From assembly GCA_020161405.1 (NCBI GenBank), contig JAIUOD010000002.1, positions 310,001-374,000 on the forward strand: a stretch of DNA of 64,000 nucleotides, given 5' to 3'. This document shows, in pieces, positions 37,008 to 45,194 of this stretch. Under the pieces are notes generated by a model, which had not been told where the DNA came from, did no database searches, and saw only the letters and a program-made list of their open reading frames with translations. The stretch is from Pseudomonadota bacterium (lineage in GTDB: Bacteria; Pseudomonadota; Alphaproteobacteria; Caulobacterales; Aquidulcibacteraceae). Both the position numbers and the translations under genes were made by a program. Within the stretch, counting starts at the first letter, position 1; every line of letters starts with the position of its first letter.

Positions 37008-37672
37008 TGCGTTGCTTAGTAATCGAAGATGATAATGACCTTCGCCGCCAATTAGAGCGTGCATTACTTGATTCTGGTTATGCCGTTGACGTTGCACGTG
37101 ATGGTGAAGAAGGCCATTTTTTGGGCGACACTGAACCATATGATGTTGTAGTTTTAGATTTAGGTCTTCCTGTAATGGACGGCGTAACAATTCTTGAACG
37201 CTGGCGTAAAGATGGGCGCACAATGCCCGTTTTGATTTTAACTGCACGTGATAGATGGTCTGAAAAAGTTGCGGGCTTTGATGCTGGCGCTGATGATTAT
37301 CTTACCAAGCCATTTCATACCGAAGAATTATTGGCGCGTCTTCGCGCCCTTGTTCGCCGCGCAGCAGGGCATGCAACTGCGGCACTTGAAAGCGGTGGCT
37401 TAAGGCTTGATCCACGTGCGCAACGTGCGACAGTTAATGGCAATCCTGTTAAACTTACCTCGCATGAACTTCGCCTTTTGACATATTTATTGCATCATGA
37501 AGGGCGTGTTGTGCCTCGTTCTGAACTTATTGAGCATATTTATGATCAAGATTTTGACCGCGATTCAAATACTATCGAGGTTTTTGTTGGTCGCTTGCGT
37601 AAGAAAATTGGACAAGACAGGATTATAACTGTACGTGGCCTTGGCTATCAGTTGATTAATCCTGAAAATTAA
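37007..37672 (+). CDS. feuP: OmpR/PhoP family response regulator, FeuP-like
   Basis: 221 residues. The receiver domain (about 1-118) has acidic residues EDD at 7-9, phospho-acceptor D51 in VVLDLGLPVMDG, Thr in LILTARD and Lys in DDYLTKPF. The winged-helix domain (about 125-221) has LTSHELRLLTYLLHHEGRVV and the recognition helix region SNTIEVFVGRLRKKIG. Start ATG 37007 overlaps the upstream PepSY gene by one base and the cognate kinase follows 13 bp later. The combination matches FeuP/FeuQ of rhizobia and PhoP/PhoQ-like systems, which sense cations or envelope and osmotic conditions. The signal is not readable from sequence. Confidence 0.88.
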   Translation: MRCLVIEDDNDLRRQLERALLDSGYAVDVARDGEEGHFLGDTEPYDVVVLDLGLPVMDGVTILERWRKDGRTMPVLILTARDRWSEKVAGFDAGADDYLTKPFHTEELLARLRALVRRAAGHATAALESGGLRLDPRAQRATVNGNPVKLTSHELRLLTYLLHHEGRVVPRSELIEHIYDQDFDRDSNTIEVFVGRLRKKIGQDRIITVRGLGYQLINPEN

Positions 37673-37685
37673 TGAAACATAGGTC

Positions 37686-39059
37686 ATGCAGATAAAAAAA
37701 ATCTCATTGACCGCAAGGCTTGTAATTACCGCTACAGTGGTAAGTTTTGTTTCTTTGTTGGCGGTGGGTATTGTTTTGTCCGCAATATTCCATTCATCTT
37801 TGGAAAAATCCTTTGATCTTGGGCTTAATGTTAATCTTGATGCACTTGCCGCAAGCTCGGAAGTTAAGAATGAAATAATTGATGTTCCACGAAGCCCAAC
37901 TGACCCAAGGTTTACCCGCCCACTATCTGGTTATTATTGGCAGGTTTCTTATATTGATGAAAAATATAACTTATCCAATATAATTCGTTCACGCTCGCTT
38001 TTTGATGAACAATTAAATGCACCAAAACAATTTCTTGTTGATGCAAAAAATTTAAAGGGTGAAACGGCTTTTATTAATATCAAGCGTGCCGACGAAAATT
38101 TACGCATGGCGGCACGTATAATTAAATTACCAAATGTTCAAACCCCGATTTTATTGCTTGTTACGGGTGATGTTAATGAAATTAATGATTCAATAAATTA
38201 TTTCAATCAAATCTTGATAATAAGCCTTGTGACGCTTGCCATTGGTTTTATCCTTGCAAATTTCTTGCAAGTAAGAATTGGACTTTTTCCATTGCGTAAA
38301 ATGGGCCGTGAACTTGCCTTAATGCGCGATGGAAGTGAAAATAGTCTCGATGAAAATATCGCCTCAGAACTTGCCCCGATTGCCAAAGAATTGAACGCAC
38401 TTTTACTTCATAATCGTGAGGTCGTTGAACGGGCGCGAACCCATGTTGGAAATCTTGCCCATGCATTAAAAACGCCAATTTCTGTTATGCTCAATGAGGC
38501 CAAGACTGATAAAAGCCAATTTGGTGAATTGGTTGAAACCCAAGCGCAAAATATGACGCGCCAAGTTGAACATTATTTAAAACGCGCACGTGCCGCCGCA
38601 CGTGCCGAAATCTCACGCGAACGTATCAAAATTCAAAATGTTGTCGATGATTTGGTGCGAACATTATCGCGCCTATATTCGCATGAAGGCGTGAAAATTG
38701 ATATTATTGGCAAAACAGATTCTTTTTTTCGTGGTGACCGCGAAGATTTAGAAGACCTTATTGGCAATTTATGTGAAAATGCGTGTAAATATGGCGGTGG
38801 TCTTGTTGAAGTATCATTCAAGGAAACGGCAGACGAAATCAATATAATAATCGAGGACGATGGCGAAGGTTTAAATCCAAGCCAAATTAAAGACGCTTTA
38901 AGACGTGGCGTAAGGCTTGATGAAACATCGCATGGCTCAGGTCTTGGTTTAAATATTGCCGATGAAACTGCGCGCGCTTATGGCGGGTATTTGCATTTAG
39001 AAGATTCAGATTTAGGCGGTCTTAAAGTAAATTTACATTTGCCAGTAACAAATACTTAA
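37686..39059 (+). CDS. feuQ: Sensor histidine kinase, FeuQ-like
   Basis: 457 residues with two membrane segments (about 9-33 and 176-196) flanking a periplasmic sensor domain of about 140 residues, typical of PhoQ/FeuQ. A short HAMP-like stretch leads to the HisKA domain with phospho-acceptor H259 in GNLAHALKTPISVML. The ATPase domain has N-box NLCENACKYG and G-box DDGEGLNPS/GSGLGLNIAD. The gene partners the FeuP-like regulator 13 bp upstream, and the upstream PepSY protein may contact its periplasmic domain. The N-terminal MQIKKISLTARLV start is preceded by GTCATGC; the ribosome-binding site is weak. Confidence 0.87.
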   Translation: MQIKKISLTARLVITATVVSFVSLLAVGIVLSAIFHSSLEKSFDLGLNVNLDALAASSEVKNEIIDVPRSPTDPRFTRPLSGYYWQVSYIDEKYNLSNIIRSRSLFDEQLNAPKQFLVDAKNLKGETAFINIKRADENLRMAARIIKLPNVQTPILLLVTGDVNEINDSINYFNQILIISLVTLAIGFILANFLQVRIGLFPLRKMGRELALMRDGSENSLDENIASELAPIAKELNALLLHNREVVERARTHVGNLAHALKTPISVMLNEAKTDKSQFGELVETQAQNMTRQVEHYLKRARAAARAEISRERIKIQNVVDDLVRTLSRLYSHEGVKIDIIGKTDSFFRGDREDLEDLIGNLCENACKYGGGLVEVSFKETADEINIIIEDDGEGLNPSQIKDALRRGVRLDETSHGSGLGLNIADETARAYGGYLHLEDSDLGGLKVNLHLPVTNT

Positions 39060-39122
39060 TTTTAATAATTTCATGATTAATCTTTGGGTTAATGATTCGA
39101 ATTATATACTTTAGGTAGTGTC

Positions 39123-40520
39123 TTGTCTGAACTTGAAGCGTTAAAAAGCATTATAATGCGTGCCCCACCTCAAATGGCGGGCGATATTTTAACACAACTT
39201 GAAACTTTACCTGAAAGTGACGACCCTTCTTCTGTATTAAATCAATTGAAATTATTATTACGCTCTAGGTTGCTTGCTTCATTCGCGCAGCCAGCAAAAG
39301 CGAAAGCTGCGCCACAGCCATTGAAAGAGGGGCGTGAAATAAGTGTATCGCGCCTTTTCTTTAAACCATTTGAATCATTATTTGAGACATTCGATAATAC
39401 AAATAAACCATTGCCTGGCTCTTTTGACCGCGCGAATTTGCAAAAAATATGGAATGTTTTCAAAGATAAAATTGCAAGCGAAGAATTAGAAGAATTAGAA
39501 CCCAAAGCTCAAGTTGCACTAATGCAAAGCGATAAAAATAGTGCCACATATTATGGTTCTAAATTAAGGGAAGTCTTTTATCAAAAGACAATTGATAAAG
39601 ACGAAAACATTCTTCACCAATTAGATAATGAAATTGACCAAGAGGTTGGCAAAAGATTTATACATTGGCTTCAGGTTGATCATGAAGCACGTCAAAGAAA
39701 AATCGACGTAACGGCTGATTTGGGCGATTTTAGCGATAATGATATTTCCTCTTTCTGTTTATATCTAACTAAGCTTGATAAAAGTGATGTTAAAATTGCA
39801 TCTGATTTTCTATTATTGCTAATGGGCAATTCGCATAAACCTTGGTCGGTTTTACGCATTATCAAATCCGCCGTTGTCGATATGAATGACAGAAAACTTG
39901 CGGTAACTGCATATAATATAATCGGCATTCGCCTTATCGCTTTATTGGAGCGTAAGGTTGAGCATATAAATAATCTAAGAAAATCAAACAATTTTGATGG
40001 GCACGAAGCTGCGCTTTTAATTGAAGATTACAATCAAATGAGCGTTGGCTTTGAGCGTTGCAATCTTTTAATTGATGGTGGCCCTTGGACAAAGGCCTTA
40101 AGACAAGTTCGAATTCGTGCCGGCGAAGTTTTCAATGATATGTGCGAATATGCCCATAGCATTCTTGAACAAGCATTCCCAATCGATAAAGGCCGTGTAA
40201 AAGGCCTTGGAAATATTGATTTGCCACGCACAAGCAGCGAATTAGTTGAAGACAGGGTTAAATCGGCAATTGAATTTGCCAAATTTATACGTGACGCACG
40301 ACTTTATGCGCCAAATGCAGGCTTTGGCGGTACACGCGATAATGTACATAAAACAATGCTTCGTCATTGTGATTGGCTAAAATCAGGGCTATTGACTTTA
40401 TTTTCCCATGAAGACCGTGGGCGCTTTTTTGATGATTGGTCAAAAAAATCTGTTGAAATTATATCAATCATTGATGATGCAGCTTCCGCTAAGTCTTTAG
40501 AGCGTAAATTAGCAGCATAA
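39123..40520 (+). CDS. Conserved-looking protein of unknown function
   Basis: 465 residues, not recognised. Start TTG 39123 (MSELEALKSIIMRAPP); no ATG fits better, and the upstream region is short. There is no signal peptide or membrane helix. Long amphipathic helices run throughout (for example SELEALKSIIMRAPPQMAGDI, EEEELEPKAQ-type stretches, LIALLERKVEHINNLRKSNN, RVKSAIEFAKFIRDARLY), so it is probably an all-alpha cytoplasmic protein. Distinctive stretches are MLRHCDWLKSGLLTLFS and RTSSELVEDRVKSA. No enzyme motif, metal site or repeat is clear. It lies between feuQ-like and ccmI genes in the same orientation (63-bp and 119-bp gaps), so it may be part of a conserved alphaproteobacterial block, but its function cannot be inferred. 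Confidence 0.65.
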   Translation: MSELEALKSIIMRAPPQMAGDILTQLETLPESDDPSSVLNQLKLLLRSRLLASFAQPAKAKAAPQPLKEGREISVSRLFFKPFESLFETFDNTNKPLPGSFDRANLQKIWNVFKDKIASEELEELEPKAQVALMQSDKNSATYYGSKLREVFYQKTIDKDENILHQLDNEIDQEVGKRFIHWLQVDHEARQRKIDVTADLGDFSDNDISSFCLYLTKLDKSDVKIASDFLLLLMGNSHKPWSVLRIIKSAVVDMNDRKLAVTAYNIIGIRLIALLERKVEHINNLRKSNNFDGHEAALLIEDYNQMSVGFERCNLLIDGGPWTKALRQVRIRAGEVFNDMCEYAHSILEQAFPIDKGRVKGLGNIDLPRTSSELVEDRVKSAIEFAKFIRDARLYAPNAGFGGTRDNVHKTMLRHCDWLKSGLLTLFSHEDRGRFFDDWSKKSVEIISIIDDAASAKSLERKLAA

Positions 40521-40639
40521 AAAGGCGATAAATAAGCGCCGCTTCAAATTGCCACATTCTTGCTAATCATTATCATAAACTATAAGCCAATTCTTTCGCT
40601 TGCGCTTGAAATTAAGCGCCAATTGCGTCATTGAGAATT

Positions 40640-41800
40640 ATGCAAATTACAGCAAGCCCGATTGAAATTGGAATTTTTTTTATCGCTGCACTTTTAATAT
40701 TAAGTGCGACTATATTTTTGCTTTTCAAAGCTTTGGCAAAGAAAAATGAAATTGAGTATAAAGATAATTCAACAATATATGCGGCACAATTAAAAGATCT
40801 TGAAAGCGACCTTGAAGAGGGGCGTATCGAAACCAATGATTTCGCAAGTGCAAAAAATGAAATTCTAAAGCGGATTTTACGTGCAAAATCTGGCGAAAAG
40901 AAAGATTATGTTTCATCAATTTCAAAGCCTATTCCTTTGCTTATGGCTGGCTTAATTGGAATTAGTGTGATTGCAATTTATGCCTTTATTGGCAATCCAA
41001 TGATGTCAGATATGCCAATAAAATCACGTGAAAAAGAATTATTGGCGCGCAACCCTGAAACTTTGGGTGAAAATGAAATTATGCTTTTGCTTCAATCGCG
41101 CGCCCAAGAAAACCCAAAAGATGCAATTCCACACTTGTTAATGGGTAAAATTTTGGCATCCGATGGGCGTGATAATGATGCGCTTCATGCTTTCCAAGCA
41201 GCATTAAGGCGCGACGGCAATAATGCCGAAACCCTTGCCGAATTGGGCGGTACATTTTTAAGACTATCTGATTATCAGGTTGATAAAGAATTTCTTGGCG
41301 CCGAAACTGCCGCCCTTAAAATCGAACCTGATAATTCAACTGCGCATTTTTATCGCGGTCTTGCGCTTTGGAAAAATGACAAGAAAAAAGAAGCAATGAC
41401 ATATTGGTCAAATGCATGGGCGAAATATTCTAATGAAGATCCAAGAAAAATGGGCCTTACCTATAGAATTATGGATGAAATTTCAAAATTAGATGTTGGC
41501 CCTAAAATGGGTGGTGGTCAAGCGCCACCAATGATGGCAGCCGCAATGGAAGGCAAAAACCCACAAGAATTCATCCAAACTATGATAGAACAACGTAAAG
41601 CCAAATTAGATGCTGATCCAAAAGATTTAGGTTTAAGGCTTTCATTGGCAAAAGTTATTGCAAAAACTGATAATCAAAAATCGCTTGAACTCCTGACCGA
41701 GGGTTTAAAATATCAAGATACAGAATTTGGGCGTCAATTACTTGGAATGGCAATTGCAAATCAAGGGCAGCAAGCTCAAACAGCTAAAGGGCAAAAATAG
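40640..41800 (+). CDS. ccmI: Cytochrome c biogenesis protein CcmI (CycH)
   Basis: 386 residues from ATG 40640; an in-frame TTG at 40631 is less likely. Two membrane helices (about 6-27 and 96-115) flank a cytoplasmic loop with YAAQLKDLESDLEEGRIETNDFASAKNEI, the CcmI N-domain. The periplasmic part (about 120-386) has TPR repeats (HLLMGKILASDGRDNDALHAFQAALRRDGNNAETLAELGGTFL). CcmI captures apocytochrome c and delivers it to the CcmF/CcmH haem lyase. It starts the ccmI-ccmE-ccmF-ccmH (cycHJKL) operon and overlaps ccmE by one base (TAGTG), suggesting coupled translation. Confidence 0.9.
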   Translation: MQITASPIEIGIFFIAALLILSATIFLLFKALAKKNEIEYKDNSTIYAAQLKDLESDLEEGRIETNDFASAKNEILKRILRAKSGEKKDYVSSISKPIPLLMAGLIGISVIAIYAFIGNPMMSDMPIKSREKELLARNPETLGENEIMLLLQSRAQENPKDAIPHLLMGKILASDGRDNDALHAFQAALRRDGNNAETLAELGGTFLRLSDYQVDKEFLGAETAALKIEPDNSTAHFYRGLALWKNDKKKEAMTYWSNAWAKYSNEDPRKMGLTYRIMDEISKLDVGPKMGGGQAPPMMAAAMEGKNPQEFIQTMIEQRKAKLDADPKDLGLRLSLAKVIAKTDNQKSLELLTEGLKYQDTEFGRQLLGMAIANQGQQAQTAKGQK

Positions 41801-42258
41801 TGAAAAGACGGCATAGAACACTTTTAATTATCGCACTTGGCGCAGTGGTTTTGGGCGGCGCAACCTTGCTTGGTTCAATTGCGATGAAGAAAACCGTTTC
41901 ATTCTTTTATGCGCCAAAAGATATTAAAGAGCGTCCACCAAAAATTGGCCAAAATATCCGCCTTGGTGGCCTTGTAACCGTTGGAAGCGTGAAAAAACTC
42001 GATGATGGCATAACTGAATTTGCTATTACCGATGGTAGTGGTAGTGATGATATCAAAGTTACCTATAAAGGTGTTGTCCCCGATTTATTCCGCGAAGGGC
42101 AGGGGGTTATTGCCGAAGGCAAATTAACGCAGCCAAAAGAATTTAAAGCTGATAGAATTTTGGCAAAACATGATGAAAATTATGTTCCCAAAGAAGTTGC
42201 AGATTCTTTGAAAAAATCAGGTCAGTGGCGCGGTGCATCAGAAGCGGTGAATAAATAA
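41800..42258 (+). CDS. ccmE: Haem chaperone CcmE (CycJ)
   Basis: 152 residues starting at GTG 41800, which overlaps the ccmI stop by one base. A membrane anchor (about 7-28) is followed by the OB-fold with RLGGLVTVGSVKKLDDG and VTYKGVVPDLFREGQGVIAEG. The haem-attachment motif LAKHDENYVP places the covalent haem-binding His at 124 and the conserved Tyr at 128. CcmE shuttles haem from CcmC in the periplasm to the CcmF/H lyase. Its stop overlaps ccmF by one base. All expected motifs are intact. Confidence 0.94.
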   Translation: MKRRHRTLLIIALGAVVLGGATLLGSIAMKKTVSFFYAPKDIKERPPKIGQNIRLGGLVTVGSVKKLDDGITEFAITDGSGSDDIKVTYKGVVPDLFREGQGVIAEGKLTQPKEFKADRILAKHDENYVPKEVADSLKKSGQWRGASEAVNK

Positions 42259-44225
42259 TGTTGGTTGAAATTGGCCATTTTTCATTAGTTTTAGTTTTGT
42301 CACTTTCATTAGTGCAAGCCTTTCTTGGCCTTTATGGTGCAAGTTCGCGTAATATATCGCTTATAAATGGGGCAAATCGAACCGTTATTCTTGCCTTTGC
42401 TGCAATTTTATTTGCCTTCATGGCATTGGTTTATGCCCATTTAGTAAGTGATTTTTCGGTTAAAAATGTGGTTGAAAACTCCCACACATTAAAGCCATTA
42501 TTATATAAAATTTCGGGAACATGGGGCAATCATGAAGGCTCTATGCTTTTGTGGGTTTTGGTTTCAATTGGCTTTGCAATTGCGCTTGTATTGCGGGCAA
42601 AAACATTATCTCCAAGCCTAAAAGCGCGTGCAATTGGTGTGCAGGGGTTAATAAGTGCGGCGGTGGTTGCCTATGTTATATTTGCATCAAACCCATTTGT
42701 AAGATTAATTGACCCGCCATTTCAGGGCAACGATTTAAACCCACTTTTACAAGACCCTGCTTTATCAATTCACCCGCCATTTTTATATTTGGGCTATGTT
42801 GGCCTTTCATTGGTTTTCTCATTGGCAATTGCGGCGCTTCTTGAGGGGGCGGTTGATGCGGCATGGGCACGGATTTTGCGCCCTTGGGTGCTTGCATCAT
42901 GGACGTTTTTGACAATTGGTATTTTGCTTGGCGCTTACTGGGCATATTATGAACTGGGCTGGGGCGGATGGTGGTTTTGGGATCCCGTTGAAAACGCAAG
43001 CTTTATGCCATGGCTATTGGCAAGTGCATTATTACATTCAGCAATCGTAACCGAAAAACGTGGTGCTTTGGCTTCTTGGACGGTTTTATTGGCAATATTG
43101 GCATTCTCTTTGTCATTATTAGGCACATTCTTGGTGCGTTCGGGCGTTTTAACATCGGTTCACGCATTCGCACTTGATCCGAAACGCGGTATCTTCATTC
43201 TTATGATTTTGGGCCTATTCACTGGCGGTGGTCTTTTGCTTTATGGCTTAAAAGGCGCGTCAATGGGATCAGATCGTGGCTTATTTGCAATTTTTTCACG
43301 CGAAAGCACATTGGTTTTAAACAATCTATTCTTAGTGGTCGCAAGTTTCACAATATTAGTGGGAACCCTCTATCCATTATTGGGTGAGGCCATTTATGGC
43401 CGCGCAATTTCGGTTGGCGCGCCATATTTTAACGCGGTATTCACCCCGCTTATGAGTATTATTCTGTGCATAATGCCAATTGCAACTTTCTTTACATGGA
43501 AACGCGCAAAACCGATTGAGCAAGGAAAAAAACTTATATTGTCTTTTGGTCTGGCGATTGTATTTGGTTTAATTGCTGCATTCCTAGGAAAAGATAAACC
43601 CATGAGTGCGGTTGGTATTGCAATTGGTTTTTGGGTTATATTGGGTGCAATTCAAGAAATTTCGCAAAAAGTTGGCCTTGGAAAAATTGCCTTTAATCAA
43701 TCTATGAAGCGCTTTGATAATTTGCGGGGCAGCAATATTGGAATGTTTTTGGCGCATTTTGGGATTGGTATTTTTGTAATTGGCGCAGTTGTTCAAATGA
43801 ATTTTTCACAAGAAAATACAATTGCTTTGGGCGTTGGTGAAAGCGCAAAATTTGGAAATTATGAAGTAACATTAAATCAAATAACGTCAGAAGAAGGGCC
43901 GAATTTCTATTCTGATGTTGCACATATAAAAGTGAAAACTGGCGCTTTAAATTACACATTAAAGCCAGAACGCCGATATTACCCCGCCGCAAAAATGCCA
44001 ACTACTGAGGTTAGCCGTAAAGGAAATATTGGTGGCGAATTATATATCGCCTTAGGTGAGCCAAACTTTACAACAGGCCAACCAAAATGGACATTACGCC
44101 TTTATTATAATCGTTTTATAGGTTGGGTTTTTGGTGGTGTATTACTAGTTGCGATTGGCGGGTTATTTAGCCTTTCAGATCGTGGCCTTAGGATTGGCGC
44201 ACCAAAAGCAAAAGGGGTTGCCTAA
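42258..44225 (+). CDS. ccmF: Cytochrome c haem lyase subunit CcmF (CycK)
   Basis: 655 residues with about 14-15 membrane helices. The tryptophan-rich haem-handling motif GWGGWWFWDPVENASFMPWL lies at 234-253, and SGTWGNHEGSMLLWVL near 87 and DPALSIHPPFLYLGY near 167 are conserved periplasmic loops carrying His residues. The C-terminal periplasmic domain (about 530-630) precedes the last helix. CcmF joins haem to apocytochrome c CxxCH motifs with CcmH. It is the third gene of the operon, overlapping ccmE by one base and separated from ccmH by 2 bp. Confidence 0.95.
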   Translation: MLVEIGHFSLVLVLSLSLVQAFLGLYGASSRNISLINGANRTVILAFAAILFAFMALVYAHLVSDFSVKNVVENSHTLKPLLYKISGTWGNHEGSMLLWVLVSIGFAIALVLRAKTLSPSLKARAIGVQGLISAAVVAYVIFASNPFVRLIDPPFQGNDLNPLLQDPALSIHPPFLYLGYVGLSLVFSLAIAALLEGAVDAAWARILRPWVLASWTFLTIGILLGAYWAYYELGWGGWWFWDPVENASFMPWLLASALLHSAIVTEKRGALASWTVLLAILAFSLSLLGTFLVRSGVLTSVHAFALDPKRGIFILMILGLFTGGGLLLYGLKGASMGSDRGLFAIFSRESTLVLNNLFLVVASFTILVGTLYPLLGEAIYGRAISVGAPYFNAVFTPLMSIILCIMPIATFFTWKRAKPIEQGKKLILSFGLAIVFGLIAAFLGKDKPMSAVGIAIGFWVILGAIQEISQKVGLGKIAFNQSMKRFDNLRGSNIGMFLAHFGIGIFVIGAVVQMNFSQENTIALGVGESAKFGNYEVTLNQITSEEGPNFYSDVAHIKVKTGALNYTLKPERRYYPAAKMPTTEVSRKGNIGGELYIALGEPNFTTGQPKWTLRLYYNRFIGWVFGGVLLVAIGGLFSLSDRGLRIGAPKAKGVA

Positions 44226-44227
44226 AA

Positions 44228-44662
44228 ATGAAAAAGCTAATCATCGCATTTTTAATTTTCATCGCATCACCAGTATTTGCGCAAGAATTAAATCCAAAAC
44301 AAGAAGAGCGTTATAATGCGCTTGGGCGCGAAATAAGATGCGTGGTTTGCCAAAGTGAACCTGTGGCAACTTCATCTGCCAAAATCGCTATTGATATGCG
44401 CGACGTTATCAAGGAACGAATATTGGCGGGCGATAGTGACACGCAAATCCGCAAATATTTTGCCGAACATTATGGCGAATATGTCCTCCTAAGGCCGCAA
44501 GTTAATAAGGTGACATATTTATTATGGCTTGCGCCAATTTTTCTTTTGGTTTTTGGCGTATTTTTCGCAATGAAAAATGTGACAAACAAAAAACTTGAAG
44601 AAGAAACTTTAAGCGATGAAGAATTAAAACAGGCCGAGGCAATAATAAAAGAATTGGAATAA
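44228..44662 (+). CDS. ccmH: Cytochrome c biogenesis protein CcmH (CycL)
   Basis: 144 residues. The signal peptide is cleaved after FAQ (about residue 19). The redox motif is RCVVCQ (C38, C41) within LGREIRCVVCQSEPVATSSA, the CcmH signature. One C-terminal membrane helix (about 98-115) and a short charged tail follow. CcmH reduces the cysteines of apocytochrome c within the haem lyase. ccmG (DsbE), which often sits between ccmF and ccmH, is absent here, and ccmABCD are also elsewhere. The stop is 3 bp from the convergent ArsR gene end. Confidence 0.93.
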   Translation: MKKLIIAFLIFIASPVFAQELNPKQEERYNALGREIRCVVCQSEPVATSSAKIAIDMRDVIKERILAGDSDTQIRKYFAEHYGEYVLLRPQVNKVTYLLWLAPIFLLVFGVFFAMKNVTNKKLEEETLSDEELKQAEAIIKELE

Positions 44663-44665
44663 TTC

Positions 44666-44962
44666 TTATTGGCTTATTCTTTCGTGCCTCTTAAGCCATG
44701 CACGTCTAAATTGCGCAAGATATTGGTCAATTTCCACAAAAGAAGAATAGTGAAGATTACAAAGGCGTGATTGGCGATCTTTTCGCCTTGAAATAAGCCC
44801 CGCATTTTCCAATACCTTTATATGTTTCGAAACCGCAGGAAGTGACATTGCAAAAGGCTTTGCAATCTCATTAATTGACTTTTCGCCATCAATTAACATT
44901 GCCAAAATCTCACGGCGTGTTGCATCGCTTAATGCGTGAAATATGTTATCAAGACTATTCAT
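44666..44962 (-). CDS. ArsR family transcriptional regulator
   Basis: 98 residues of a winged helix-turn-helix repressor: FHALSDATRREILAMLIDGEKSINEIAKPFAMSLPAVSKHIKVLENAGLISRRK, the ArsR fold with recognition helix LPAVSKHIKVLE. The metal-binding ELCVCDL motif is missing, so it probably does not sense arsenic or metals. Members of this branch are usually followed by an AHSA1/SRPBCC gene; none is present here, so its target is unknown apart from itself. Two AACCAWTTAGTT-like sites (44967-44978 and 44999-45010) lie directly before the start and may be its operators. It is convergent with ccmH and divergent from degP. Confidence 0.85.
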   Translation of the reverse strand: MNSLDNIFHALSDATRREILAMLIDGEKSINEIAKPFAMSLPAVSKHIKVLENAGLISRRKDRQSRLCNLHYSSFVEIDQYLAQFRRAWLKRHERISQ

Positions 44963-44966
44963 ATTA

Positions 44967-45010
44967 AACCAATTAGTTAATTAAACTTATTTGTAAATAA
45001 CTAAATGGTT
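44967..45010. promoter_or_regulatory. Two ArsR-operator-like sites between ArsR and degP
   Basis: AACCAATTAGTT (44967-44978) and AACTAAATGGTT (44999-45010; reverse complement AACCATTTAGTT) have the form AACCAWTTAGTT on opposite strands. Together they form a 12/13-bp inverted repeat, arms 44967-44979 and 44998-45010 with an 18-bp spacer. They sit immediately upstream of the ArsR start at 44962. Use by this regulator is inferred. Confidence 0.5.
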
Positions 45011-45194
45011 AAATAATAAAAAGCAATGTGGAAACCTTTATGTTACAAAAAATTAATGCAAAAACTTCAAAAATAAAGCGTTTTTGATGCAAAACTTTCT
45101 GAATGTTAAGGTTGCGCCTATAGAAAAACTATAAAAGGTGTTGCATATTGTTAATGTAGAAATAAATTAATTTCTTCATTAGCGGAGCATTTAA

